The notes under the pieces are model-generated. The model saw only the letters and a program-made list of their open reading frames with translations, was not told the DNA's origin and ran no database searches. Below, one piece after another: positions 11,936 to 20,450 of a stretch of 28,118 nucleotides of DNA. Each line of letters opens with the position of its first letter. The stretch's first letter is position 1. A program made the translations under genes and the position numbers. Origin of the DNA: a virus; the IMG/VR virus record IMGVR_UViG_3300037847_000165, positions 1 to 28,118 of that record; one strand, 5' to 3'.

Positions 11936-12864
11936 TGGCTAATATATTATTAAGAAGTCCATATTATGTAACAATAACAACAGCAGGTCATTTATCTGCT
12001 CAACTTGCATTGACCATAGATGGCACACTAAGATATACAATACTTAAAAACGCAATAAGTAACAGAACAGTATTTGAGATTGCTACATTATGTAAAGATT
12101 ATTTCAACGCAGATTATGATGCTTTAGATACAGTAAGTATATCTTATGTTGTTACTACTTTTACTGCTATAGATGGAGGAGGTACAGGCACAGCTCAAGG
12201 TGCAGTAACTCATACAGGTTATTATGGATATAGTGAATTTTGGGATGGTGTTAACCAAGACTTCGACCCAGATGACTTTGAATTAACAAACTCTGGTGGA
12301 ACACAAATATTATACTTGCCAGACAACACAGCTAGTTTTGCATGGGACATGAATAGTGGAACTGCAACAAAAACAACTATTAGCACAACTGACACAAGCA
12401 AGGCAGCAGCTTCTGGTAATTATACATGGACTATTGAAAGAGTTTGTCCTGCTAAATATACTGCTGTTCAGATGAGGTTTATTAATAAAAATGGAGTGCC
12501 ACAAGAACAATACTTTTTTCTTAAATCAGTTGAAAGCGTAGCAACAAAAAGCGAAACATTTAAAAGAAATATATTTGTTCAATCTACATCAAGCTATGGC
12601 ATAAGAGACCACCAAACTAAAACATTTAATAAAACAGGCAAGAAACGATTTACCTTAAACACAGACTATCTAGCAGAAGCATACAATAAAGTCATAGAAG
12701 ATATTTTGCTTAGTGAGTATGTCTGGATATTAGTAGATTCTAAATATCACCCTGTAACTGTTCTTACAAGTTCTTTTACAAAAAAGACATCATTAAATGA
12801 CAGATTGATACAATACACAATAGAGGTTGAGGACGCTAACGACATTATGAATAATATAGTATGA
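11935..12864 (+). CDS. Tail structural protein
   Basis: This is a 309-residue, threonine-rich, beta-dominated protein starting MANILLRSPYYVTITTAG. Central segments include GYSEFWDGVNQDFDP and QILYLPDNTASFAWDM. The C-terminal third reads YGIRDHQTKTFNKTGKKRFT and then ILLSEYVWILVDSKYHPVTV. The RSPYY opening and the W-V-x-x-x-x-x-x-P-V-x-V end are features I connect with conserved tail or baseplate structural proteins of Bacteroidota phages. No enzymatic motif is visible. It lies between completion proteins and the 693-residue tail protein, before the tape measure, so it is likely part of the tail tip or shaft. Confidence 0.62.
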   Translation: MANILLRSPYYVTITTAGHLSAQLALTIDGTLRYTILKNAISNRTVFEIATLCKDYFNADYDALDTVSISYVVTTFTAIDGGGTGTAQGAVTHTGYYGYSEFWDGVNQDFDPDDFELTNSGGTQILYLPDNTASFAWDMNSGTATKTTISTTDTSKAAASGNYTWTIERVCPAKYTAVQMRFINKNGVPQEQYFFLKSVESVATKSETFKRNIFVQSTSSYGIRDHQTKTFNKTGKKRFTLNTDYLAEAYNKVIEDILLSEYVWILVDSKYHPVTVLTSSFTKKTSLNDRLIQYTIEVEDANDIMNNIV

Positions 12865-14942
12865 GGCGTGAGGTACAATTATTTATATCAGATACTAGAG
12901 TTGATTTGTTCCAAGATGAAACAATTAGCATTACAGATTCTTTACAAAATGTCTCAGACATAAGTAAAATTTTCTCGCCTTTTTCTAAACAATTTAATTT
13001 ACCTGCCTCAGCTACAAACAATATACTTTTTAAGCATTATTATAACTTTGATATTACAGGTGGTTTTGATGCTAGGTTTAGAGTTGATGCAAGAATCGAA
13101 ATAAACCACGCACCATTTAGAACAGGTCAAATAAGACTTGAGGGAGTAACTATGAAAAACAACTTACCTCATACATATAAAATTGTCTTTCTAGGTGAGG
13201 TTAGTAATTTAAATGATATTTTTGGAGATGAGGAACTAAGCTCTCTAAATGGTTTGTCTACTTATGACATTAGTCTAAGTAACAATGATTTTATACAAGC
13301 GTTCAAAGTAGGTTTACAAAGCACAGCAACAGATGCAACAAGCACAGCTAATCGTAACATAGTAGTTCCAACAATACTGTTAAAAAACTTTTATACATAC
13401 GACACGCCAAGCACAAACAGATTAGATAATGTAGCATTTACAACTTTACAAGAAGATTTAAAACCTGCGATAAAAATAAAAAGAATTATTGAAGCCATAC
13501 AAACTCAATACGACATAACCTTTAATATGGCAGATGAGGGAAGTATTAAAACGTTTTTTGGCTCTGATGTATTTGATGAATTGTACTTATGGTTGCATAG
13601 AGAAAAAACACCTATAACATTACCTGAAACAAGTCCACCTACTTTTGGAGTAGATACTGCAACAAAAAGTAAAAAGCTTACATTTGCTGATTTTACTTAT
13701 GTATCTGGAGGTTCTGGCACAATACTGACTGCAAACAAGTTAGTTGTAAGAGAAGGCGAAGATTATGGTATTAGATTAGTACTAGACCCAGCTACAACAA
13801 ATAACACAGGTGAAATAATTGTTAAAGACAAAACAACAAACGAATTATTATTTTATAAAGATAATGTTGAATTTAACAATAGCTCTAATCTTTCTGTCCC
13901 TCTGATGAATTTAACAAGTGGTAATCTAACTGAAAGAACTTACGATATAGAATTTAGAATTAATTGTCAAGTGTCTGTTAATTTTGGCGCATTGAATCCT
14001 GCCTTAGTAATAACTCAAAACAGCACCACATTATTCAATTATAGTGCCTCAGCATTTAGTTTAAGCTCAAATATTTTTATACAGGACTATATACCTAAAA
14101 TGAAAGTTTTAGACTTTCTTACAGGACTTTTTAAAATGTTTAATTTGGTTGCTTATGTTAAAAAAAATAACTCTACAATATATGTGCAAACCTTTGACGA
14201 TTTTATGACACTTGGCACAAGTAGAGACATAACAGAATATGTTGATATAAACCAAAGCACTATCGATAGACCAATTCCATACAATAGAGTAAACTTCAAA
14301 TTTTCAAGCCCTGTAACGCAAACGAGTTTAAAATATGTAAACCAGTTTAGTCAAGTGTTTGGTGATTTAAGATATTCAGCACCAGAAAAATACGATGGAC
14401 AGGAGTTTAATTTACAAGTGCCATTTGAAAGAACTATACTAATAAACCAGCTTGACAACTCAGGAACTAGAACTAATAACATAATTGCATGGTGGGTCGA
14501 TGATGGTGGCTCTACAACACTAGGAAAACCATTTATATTTTTTAACAGAGTTATTGACCAAAGTGGTGGGAGTGGCTTTCCTATTACTAATGGAAACCTT
14601 ACAGAATATAACGCTCCCTCAAGTGTTTCTAGCGACCAAAACCATACAATAAACTTTGGAGCTGAGTTTGATGAATTTAATGAAGCAGTAAACACAAATA
14701 GTTTATTTAGTAGATTCTATCAACAATATATAGAGCAAACTTTTAATTTAAAGGGTCGTATTGTAAAGGTCTCTGCAAATTTACCTGTGAGCTTTATTTT
14801 AAATTACAACGTAAATGACACTATTGTTATTAATGGTCAGGATTATTATATAAATAGTTTGAGTATAAATTTAGCAACAGGCAAATCAGATTTAGAACTT
14901 TTAGTCAAAACAAAAACATACACAAGTAGTGTACTAACATAA
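12861..14942 (+). CDS. Large tail/baseplate structural protein
   Basis: This is a 693-residue protein. The first 150 residues are the most recognisable: REVQLFISDTRVDLFQDETI, then SDISKIFSPFSKQFNLPASA and FKHYYNFDI, then INHAPFRTGQIRLEGVTMKN and HTYKIVFLGEVSNLNDIFGD. I associate this run (S-K-Q-F-x-x-P-x-S-x-x-N and F-K-H-Y-Y-N) with a conserved large tail protein of Bacteroidota phages. Residues 260-420 are beta-rich and Thr/Asn-rich. The C-terminus ends in a domain with NVNDTIVINGQDYYINSLSI. The position before the tape measure is compatible with distal-tail or tail-tip assembly. Exact function is not assignable from sequence. Confidence 0.68.
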   Translation: MRREVQLFISDTRVDLFQDETISITDSLQNVSDISKIFSPFSKQFNLPASATNNILFKHYYNFDITGGFDARFRVDARIEINHAPFRTGQIRLEGVTMKNNLPHTYKIVFLGEVSNLNDIFGDEELSSLNGLSTYDISLSNNDFIQAFKVGLQSTATDATSTANRNIVVPTILLKNFYTYDTPSTNRLDNVAFTTLQEDLKPAIKIKRIIEAIQTQYDITFNMADEGSIKTFFGSDVFDELYLWLHREKTPITLPETSPPTFGVDTATKSKKLTFADFTYVSGGSGTILTANKLVVREGEDYGIRLVLDPATTNNTGEIIVKDKTTNELLFYKDNVEFNNSSNLSVPLMNLTSGNLTERTYDIEFRINCQVSVNFGALNPALVITQNSTTLFNYSASAFSLSSNIFIQDYIPKMKVLDFLTGLFKMFNLVAYVKKNNSTIYVQTFDDFMTLGTSRDITEYVDINQSTIDRPIPYNRVNFKFSSPVTQTSLKYVNQFSQVFGDLRYSAPEKYDGQEFNLQVPFERTILINQLDNSGTRTNNIIAWWVDDGGSTTLGKPFIFFNRVIDQSGGSGFPITNGNLTEYNAPSSVSSDQNHTINFGAEFDEFNEAVNTNSLFSRFYQQYIEQTFNLKGRIVKVSANLPVSFILNYNVNDTIVINGQDYYINSLSINLATGKSDLELLVKTKTYTSSVLT

Positions 14943-15085
14943 TGATAAAAAATATATTAGAATTATTGCCACTTGTACAAGGCGAAACAGAAAACATAAG
15001 AATTGCAAAAGGCAAATATAAACTTCCAGAAAGTGTTAAGGAAGCATGGCAACGATTTAAGCAACAACAGAAAAACAAAAAATAA
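14942..15085 (+). CDS. 47-residue small protein before tape measure
   Basis: The start ATG shares its A with the preceding TAA, and the stop shares a base with the tape-measure ATG (TAATG). The protein MIKNILELLPLVQGETENIR continues IAKGKYKLPESVKEAWQRFK and ends in a lysine/glutamine tail. The seamless spacing and protein-like composition (no low complexity before the tail) argue it is translated. It may be a small tail-assembly factor. No family is recognised. Confidence 0.62.
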   Translation: MIKNILELLPLVQGETENIRIAKGKYKLPESVKEAWQRFKQQQKNKK

Positions 15086-16941
15086 TGAGTAAAGAAGTCA
15101 AAATAGAATTAATTGTTGATTCAGGAGAAGCACAAAAAAATATTCAAGATGTTAATGCAGGACTTGATAAAACTGACAAGAATCTAAAGCAAACAAACAA
15201 AACTGCTAAAAAAGGTAAAAAAGGTTTTATAAGTTTAGCAGGTGGGGCTAGAGTATTAGGAGCAGCTTTAAAAGCAGCAGGTATTGGTCTTGTTATATCA
15301 GCTATAGCAGGTTTAAGCTCAGCTATGTCAAACAATCAAAAAGTGATGGACACTTTAAGTTTAGCCACAGGAACAGTTACACAATTTTTTACTGATTTAG
15401 TAGCTGCTGTTACAGACGCCTTTACAGCAACAGAAGATTTTACAAGTCAGTTTGATGCCTTAGGTAGAATTGTAGGTGCATTTGTTACTGGTGTAGGTGC
15501 AAATTTTTCTACTACGTTTCAAGCAATTAGAGGTAGTGTTTTAGGCGCACAACTTGCTTTTGAAAAATCTTTTTTTGGTGGTAACGATGCTGATAAAATT
15601 AAAGAGCTAGAAAGTGGTTTAATAGATGTAAACTTAAAACTTGTAGAGAATGCACGAACTGTCTTAGATTCAACAAAAACTATTGTTAAATCAATACCAG
15701 AAGCTGTTGGAGAAGTTGTAAATATAACTACAACAGCAGCAGACGCTGTAACAAAAGTAAGTATTAAAAGTGCATTTGAAACAACAAAAAACTTGCAACA
15801 ACTTACCAAAGAAGCAGAATTAGCAAAAGTGAAGAATCAAGGTTTAATAGAGGAGTTTGATAGGTTAGCAGAAAAACAAAGACAAATAAGAGATGACGAT
15901 AGAAAAGGTATTAATGAAAGAATAGAGGCAAACGAAAAATTATTAGAGCATTTAGAAGACCAGAAAGAAAAGATGTTAGAAAATGCAAAGGCTATGAAAG
16001 CTCAAGCTCAAGCTCAGTTTGACGCTAATAAAAGTGATGCAAATAACATAAAACTTCAAGAGGCAAAAAACGAATTGAAAGCAATAGAAGCTCAAATAGA
16101 AGGTTTTATGTCTGAGCAAAAATCAAATGCTGTTGCTTTAGAAAAAGAATTAAACGAATTAGAAATATCTGGTTTACAAAATAAAGCAGAGTTACAAAAA
16201 GCAGAAAGAGATTTTAAAGCTGAGATGATACAAGATGATGTAAAGCGAACTCAAATGCTGATAGATAATCTTGCAATCGAAAAAGAATTAGACAGAGAAA
16301 GGTTACAATCAAAAATAGATTCCTTTCAAGCAGGAACACAAGCTCAACAAGATGCTCAACAAGAATTAGATTTATTTTTAGCAGAGAGTGCAAGAACAGA
16401 AAAAAAATTAAAAGCTGATTTAGTAAAATTTACTGACGCAGCAGATAAAAAATCAGCCGATAACGAGAAAAAATTACAAAAACAAAAAGTAGAAAACATA
16501 AGAGGTGCGCTATCCGATATAGCAAGTATCGTAGGTGCTAACTCAAAGTTTGGTAAAGCTATAGCTATTGTACAAGCAATTCAAGACACTTTTGCAGGTG
16601 CTAACAAAGCTCTAGCACAAGGTGGTATATTTGGTTTTATTGGAGCAGCTTCAGTAATTGCAGCAGGTCTTGCTAATGTAAAAACAATTACGAGTACTAA
16701 GTCACCTAAACCACCTGCAAGTTTAGGGGCAAGAGATACAGGAGAAAGCGCACCTGCGATTCCAGCAGCAGCTACAGCTTCTTTACCTCCACAATTTGAT
16801 ACAGTTGGAGCAAGTGGTATAAATCAACTAGCAGATGTTTTAGGAAACCAAGCACCACCAAGAGCATTTGTTGTATCAGGAGATGTAAGTACAGCACAGG
16901 AATTAGATAGAAATATTATTAGTAGTGCAAGTATAGGATAA
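15085..16941 (+). CDS. Tape measure protein
   Basis: This 618-residue protein fits a siphovirus tail length ruler. It has an N-terminal helical region (SGEAQKNIQDVNAGLDKTDK), a hydrophobic segment (about 50-80, VLGAALKAAGIGLVISAIAG) and a second hydrophobic patch (about 92-112). A long K/E/Q-rich coiled coil follows from about 235 to 470, including a short AQAQAQ stretch. A C-terminal hydrophobic module (GKAIAIVQAIQDTFAGANKA then GIFGFIGAASVIAAGLANVK) is typical of Bacteroidota-phage tape measures. Helical tape measures span roughly 0.15 nm per residue, which would suggest a tail near 90 nm. No peptidoglycan hydrolase domain is visible. The order tail proteins then tape measure then head genes is unusual. 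Confidence 0.85.
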   Translation: MSKEVKIELIVDSGEAQKNIQDVNAGLDKTDKNLKQTNKTAKKGKKGFISLAGGARVLGAALKAAGIGLVISAIAGLSSAMSNNQKVMDTLSLATGTVTQFFTDLVAAVTDAFTATEDFTSQFDALGRIVGAFVTGVGANFSTTFQAIRGSVLGAQLAFEKSFFGGNDADKIKELESGLIDVNLKLVENARTVLDSTKTIVKSIPEAVGEVVNITTTAADAVTKVSIKSAFETTKNLQQLTKEAELAKVKNQGLIEEFDRLAEKQRQIRDDDRKGINERIEANEKLLEHLEDQKEKMLENAKAMKAQAQAQFDANKSDANNIKLQEAKNELKAIEAQIEGFMSEQKSNAVALEKELNELEISGLQNKAELQKAERDFKAEMIQDDVKRTQMLIDNLAIEKELDRERLQSKIDSFQAGTQAQQDAQQELDLFLAESARTEKKLKADLVKFTDAADKKSADNEKKLQKQKVENIRGALSDIASIVGANSKFGKAIAIVQAIQDTFAGANKALAQGGIFGFIGAASVIAAGLANVKTITSTKSPKPPASLGARDTGESAPAIPAAATASLPPQFDTVGASGINQLADVLGNQAPPRAFVVSGDVSTAQELDRNIISSASIG

Positions 16942-16958
16942 ACAAAATAATAAATTAA

Positions 16959-16967
16959 TACGTTATA
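16959..16967 (+). promoter_or_regulatory. Late element 3 (TACGTTATA) before head module
   Basis: An exact TACGTTATA copy in the 31-base gap after the tape measure gene, with its first T 14 bases before the ATG at 16973. No -33 TTG is seen. It would give the protease gene its own, nearly leaderless transcript. Confidence 0.6.
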
Positions 16968-16972
16968 CATAT

Positions 16973-18544
16973 ATGAGAATCGTTGAATTAATTTTAGGAG
17001 ATGATGAGCTAACAGGAATTGAAGCTATATCTGTAGTAGAAAATCCTGCAATAGAAGAAGATTTTATCGCACTTAAAAGCGAAGAAATAAAACTTGCTGA
17101 GGTAGACAAAGAGAAGCGTATTCTCATGGGTGCTTTACTAATTCCTAACAAACCTATTTACAGAAAAAAAGGCGAAGAAGAATATTATATATATTTTTCA
17201 AAAGACACAGTATCTAAAGCATCTCAATTATACTTAATGAATGGCAATCAGTCAAAAGCAACATTAGAACACCAACACACGATTAATGGACTGACACTTG
17301 TTGAATCTTGGTTAGTAGAAGATGAGGTACATGATAAATCAAGAAAGTATGGATTAAATGTTCCTCTAGGTACTTGGATGGGTGCAGTAAAAGTAAACAA
17401 TGATGATATCTGGAACAACTTTGTAAAAACAGGTAAAGTTAAAGGTTTCAGTATAGAGGGTTACTTTGCTGACAAAATGGAAAGACCTAAAGAACCTGTA
17501 AACGACTTTGAGGAAGAAGAAGCAGAAGAAATGTTGTCTGTAATAAGGTCTATAATAAAAGAGGACAAACGTTTAAAGGGTGGTAAGAGACGAGAACTCG
17601 AAGCATATAGCGATTACCCAGACGCAGTAAAGAACAACGCTAAAAGAGGTATAGAACTAAACGACAAAGTCAACAATAAATGTGCTACACAAGTTGGCAA
17701 GATACGAGCTAGACAACTAGCACAGGGTCAACCAATCTCCAAAGAAACAATAAAGAGAATGTTTTCTTTTTTAAGTAGAGCAGAGGAATACTACGATGAA
17801 AGCGATACAAAAGCGTGTGGCACTATATCTTATTTACTTTGGGGTGGTAAAGCAGGTAAGAGATATGCAGAGTCTAAACTAAAAGAATTAGAAGAACTGG
17901 AATTAGCTAGTATGGTTGTCAATGACGAGTTTGCAATAATAGACGACAGACTTGGATATTCAACACAAGAGAAAGCTGAGGAAATGGCTAAGAACATAGG
18001 ATGCGAAGGTTTTCATACGCACGAGTTTGAGGGCAAAACTTGGTATATGCCTTGTGAGTTTCACATAAAAGAGGATATGAAGAAATGTCCTAAGGGTTTT
18101 AAAAAAGTCTATGGTAAGTGTGTTAAAATGGCTGAGGTAGGCGAAAGAGGTGGAATTCGTAAATCTCCTAAAGCACCAAAGTCAGATACACCAAATCCAA
18201 ACCCAAAAGGCAAAGGAACAGCAAAAGGCGATGCCTCTACAACAAGAGGTGCTAAGGTGTCTAAAAAAGATGAAGCGACTTTAAAAAAAAAGTCTGACGA
18301 GTTTAACGAGAGATACAAAAAGAAATTAGGTTATGGTGTAAATGTAGGAATGTTAAAAGCAGTATTCCAAAGAGGTTTAGGTGCATTTAACGTTTCAAGA
18401 AGTCCTAGAGTTTCTAGTGCTTCACAATGGAGTTTTGCTAGAGTAAACGCTTTTTTGTACTTAGTAAAAAATGGTAGACCACAAAACAAGAAGTACACAG
18501 GCGACAACGATTTGCTACCAAAAGGACACCCTAAAAAACCATAA
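16973..18544 (+). CDS. XkdF-type prohead protease with extra C-terminal modules
   Basis: This is a 523-residue multidomain protein. Residues 1-170 match the XkdF-like phage serine protease: DDELTGIEAISVVENPAIEE, MGALLIPNKPIYRK, a histidine-bearing TLEHQHTINGLTLVESW (98-114), LGTWMGAVKV and VKGFSIEGYF (156-165), where Ser160 is the likely nucleophile and His100 or His102 the partner. Residues 207-310 form a second module (YSDYPDAVKNNAKRGIELND, CATQVGKIRARQLAQG, ACGTISYLLWGGKAG). Residues 334-385 hold GCEGFHTHEFEGKTWYMPCE. Residues 440-523 form another module (GYGVNVGMLKAVFQRGLGAF to LLPKGHPKK), separated by a Pro/Gly/Lys-rich linker. The protease matures scaffold and capsid, whose genes follow. 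The added modules are known to me as movable pieces in phage head proteins, without clear function. Confidence 0.82.
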   Translation: MRIVELILGDDELTGIEAISVVENPAIEEDFIALKSEEIKLAEVDKEKRILMGALLIPNKPIYRKKGEEEYYIYFSKDTVSKASQLYLMNGNQSKATLEHQHTINGLTLVESWLVEDEVHDKSRKYGLNVPLGTWMGAVKVNNDDIWNNFVKTGKVKGFSIEGYFADKMERPKEPVNDFEEEEAEEMLSVIRSIIKEDKRLKGGKRRELEAYSDYPDAVKNNAKRGIELNDKVNNKCATQVGKIRARQLAQGQPISKETIKRMFSFLSRAEEYYDESDTKACGTISYLLWGGKAGKRYAESKLKELEELELASMVVNDEFAIIDDRLGYSTQEKAEEMAKNIGCEGFHTHEFEGKTWYMPCEFHIKEDMKKCPKGFKKVYGKCVKMAEVGERGGIRKSPKAPKSDTPNPNPKGKGTAKGDASTTRGAKVSKKDEATLKKKSDEFNERYKKKLGYGVNVGMLKAVFQRGLGAFNVSRSPRVSSASQWSFARVNAFLYLVKNGRPQNKKYTGDNDLLPKGHPKKP

Positions 18545-18663
18545 TGGCTAGAAAAGTCGTTAATATATATAGAAAGAATAAACGTAAATCACACCCACAT
18601 AGCAAAAATGCGAGTGTAGGACAAACAGGATATAAAAAACAATACAGAGGTCAAGGTAGATGA
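18544..18663 (+). CDS. Small basic head-region protein
   Basis: This 39-residue protein (MARKVVNIYRKNKRKSHPHS, then KNASVGQTGYKKQYRGQGR) is very rich in K and R. It starts by sharing a base with the protease stop and ends by overlapping the next ATG. The YKKxYRGQG(R) ending recurs, as I recall, in small proteins near capsid genes of Bacteroidota phages. Its charge suits binding packaged DNA or the acidic scaffold protein. Function is unproven. Confidence 0.65.
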   Translation: MARKVVNIYRKNKRKSHPHSKNASVGQTGYKKQYRGQGR

Positions 18664-18791
18664 AAAAATTTGAAACACCAAGTAAGACAAGTCCAAGAGG
18701 AGGGCGTAGAGGTTGTTTATGTAAAGATGAAACCTATTCAGTAAGGTGCTGTAAGGGTAATATAATAAATCAAGGCATTGGTAAAGTATAA
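18660..18791 (+). CDS. Cys-rich small head-region protein
   Basis: The 43-residue protein MKKFETPSKTSPRGGRRGCL continues CKDETYSVRCCKGNIINQGI and ends GKV. The C-x-C-x-D-x-x-Y-S-x-x-C-C-x-G plus Q-G-I-G pattern is one I associate with small proteins beside capsid genes in Bacteroidota phages. Four cysteines could bind zinc or form a disulfide-stabilised knot, for instance on the capsid surface. It overlaps the preceding stop (ATGA) and is followed by late element 4. Confidence 0.66.
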   Translation: MKKFETPSKTSPRGGRRGCLCKDETYSVRCCKGNIINQGIGKV

Positions 18792-18812
18792 AAATGCAAA
18801 TATAAATTTAAA

Positions 18813-18821
18813 TACGTTATA
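18813..18821 (+). promoter_or_regulatory. Late element 4 (TACGTTATA) before scaffold/capsid genes
   Basis: An exact TACGTTATA copy in the 35-base gap, with its first T 14 bases before the ATG at 18827. It would drive scaffold and major capsid, the most abundant products, up to the terminator at 20412. Confidence 0.6.
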
Positions 18822-18826
18822 GTAAT

Positions 18827-19411
18827 ATGAAATCAACAGAAATCTTAAACAAAATCAAAACTTTCTTAGGAGAGGAGATACAAGAAGAAACTCAACTCAC
18901 TGAGGAAGTATTAGAACTAGCACAATTAAAGCTAGAAAATGGAACAGTATTAGAAGCTGATTCTTTTGAAGCAGGTAAAGAAGTTTTTATTCTTACTGAA
19001 GATGAAAAAGTAGCTGTACCAAAAGGTGAATACCAAATGGAAGATGGCAGAATGTTAGTAGTCGAAGAAGAAGGACTTATAGCAGAAATTAAAGCTGCTG
19101 AAGAAAAAGAACCTACAGTAGAGGAAGAAGATAGAACAGACGCTGAAGAAGAAAAAGAAGAAATGCAATACGTTCGTAAAGAAGAATTTGAAAATGCAGT
19201 TGAGGAAATCAAAGGCATGATTAAAGAGCTAAAGGAAGAAAAGAAAGAGAAAGAAGAAATGGCAGAGCAAGTTAAAGAAGAACTTAGCAAAACTCCTGCT
19301 GTAGAGCCTATCTCTCACAATCCAGAAGCAAAACAAGAATTTAAAGTAAAGTTCGGACAAAACAGGAAAGAAACTGCTTTAGATAGAGTAATGAAAAAAT
19401 TAACCAATTAA
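18827..19411 (+). CDS. Capsid scaffolding protein
   Basis: This is a 194-residue, strongly acidic protein. Residues 30-85 form a small strand-rich part (LENGTVLEADSFEAGKEVFI, VPKGEYQMEDGRMLVVEEEG), residues 90-160 a Glu/Lys coiled coil, and the C-terminal 40 residues are basic and end in ALDRVMKKLTN. A coiled coil with a positively charged C-terminus that docks on the capsid protein is the classic scaffold layout. The location directly between protease and major capsid genes supports it. It is probably removed by the XkdF-type protease before packaging. It heads its own promoter-like element. Confidence 0.78.
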   Translation: MKSTEILNKIKTFLGEEIQEETQLTEEVLELAQLKLENGTVLEADSFEAGKEVFILTEDEKVAVPKGEYQMEDGRMLVVEEEGLIAEIKAAEEKEPTVEEEDRTDAEEEKEEMQYVRKEEFENAVEEIKGMIKELKEEKKEKEEMAEQVKEELSKTPAVEPISHNPEAKQEFKVKFGQNRKETALDRVMKKLTN

Positions 19412-19421
19412 ATATTAAAAA

Positions 19422-20381
19422 ATGCCAAATCCAACAATAACAAGTAGTAGTTATGCAGGAGAATTTGCAGGTAAATATATTGCTGCGAGTTTATTAACAG
19501 CAAAAACTTTAGATGATGCTGCGATAACTATTCTACCAAACATTAAATTTAAAGCTGCTATGAAAGTAGGGGCTTTCTCAAGTTTAGTAAGAAGTGCTGA
19601 TTGTGATTTCGATTCTTCGACTTCAGGTCTTACACTTACTGAAAAAGTATTAACTCCAACTGAGTTACAAGTTAACCTACAGATTTGTAAAAAAGAATTA
19701 CACGCTGATTGGGAAGCTGCTCAAATGGGCTTTTCTGCTTTTGATAATTTACCACCATTATTTTCTGACTTCGTTATCGCAAGAGTAGCAGCAGAGGTTG
19801 CAAGTGCAACTGAAACTTCTATCTGGGATGGTGCAGCAGGAGAGGGTAACTTTGATGGCTTTAGAGCTTTAGCTTTAGCTGATGGAACTGTAAACGATGT
19901 TACAGGAACAACAGTAACTTCTGCAAACGTAATCACAGAAATGGGAAAAATCGTTGACGCTATTCCTAGTGGAGTTTATGGAGCAGATGACTTAAACATT
20001 TATGTATCACAAAACATCTTCAAAGCGTATGTAAGAGCTTTAGGTGGGTTTGCTAGTGTAACTAGTGGTTCAGGTGCTACAGCAGGTGTTGCAGGTATCG
20101 GAGCTAATGGTGTAGAAAATAGAGGTAACCTATGGTATCAAGGTGGTGCTTTATCTTTCGATGGTATCAACATTTACCCATCATCAGGTTTTAGAGATAA
20201 CTGTGCTATCGCAGCAAGGTCAAGTAACTTATTCTTTGGAACAGGTTTATTGAATGACAGAAACGAAGTAAAAGTTATCGATATGTCTGACATTGATGGT
20301 TCACAAAATGTAAGAGTAGTAATGAGATATACAGCAGGTGTACAAATCGGTGTAGGTGCTGACGTAGTTCTTTACGACTAA
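19422..20381 (+). CDS. Major capsid protein
   Basis: This 319-residue protein looks like a Bacteroidota-phage major capsid protein of probable HK97 fold. It has an N-terminal AGEFAGKYIAASLLTAKTLD, then ITILPNIKFKAAMKVGAF, a central ICKKELHADWEAAQMGFSAF (about 87-106), FSDFVIARVAAEVASATETS (a long spine-like helix) and IWDGAAGEG, then beta-rich regions including LNIYVSQNIFKAYVRALGG. It ends VRVVMRYTAGVQIGVGADVV. The length suits a capsid protein without an internal delta domain, consistent with a separate scaffold upstream. It follows scaffold by 10 bases and precedes a strong terminator, so the scaffold-capsid pair forms a transcription unit. Confidence 0.85.
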   Translation: MPNPTITSSSYAGEFAGKYIAASLLTAKTLDDAAITILPNIKFKAAMKVGAFSSLVRSADCDFDSSTSGLTLTEKVLTPTELQVNLQICKKELHADWEAAQMGFSAFDNLPPLFSDFVIARVAAEVASATETSIWDGAAGEGNFDGFRALALADGTVNDVTGTTVTSANVITEMGKIVDAIPSGVYGADDLNIYVSQNIFKAYVRALGGFASVTSGSGATAGVAGIGANGVENRGNLWYQGGALSFDGINIYPSSGFRDNCAIAARSSNLFFGTGLLNDRNEVKVIDMSDIDGSQNVRVVMRYTAGVQIGVGADVVLYD

Positions 20382-20411
20382 TAAATAAATTAAATTAACA
20401 TATAAGAGGGT

Positions 20412-20436
20412 GGGTAGTTTCTGCCTACCCTTTTTT
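20412..20436 (+). terminator. Terminator after major capsid gene
   Basis: GGGTAG (20412-20417) pairs with CTACCC (20425-20430), with loop TTTCTGC, and six Ts follow. It lies 30 bases after the capsid stop. No TACGTTATA or host-type promoter was found before the next gene at 20451, so partial read-through is likely. Confidence 0.82.
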
Positions 20437-20450
20437 AATACTTAGAAAAT

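Noticed and set aside
16004-16021. Short tandem repeat in the tape measure gene (AQAQAQ)
   Set aside because: Three copies of a two-codon repeat in a coiled coil is ordinary low complexity, not a mobile or regulatory repeat.
18892-19290. Long minus-strand open frame opposite the scaffold gene, and similar ones elsewhere (for example 7597-7995, 14351-14695, 24606-24998)
   Set aside because: They are antisense shadows of strong + strand genes, with Ser/Phe/Leu-rich composition expected from reversed Glu/Lys codons, and no recognisable motifs.
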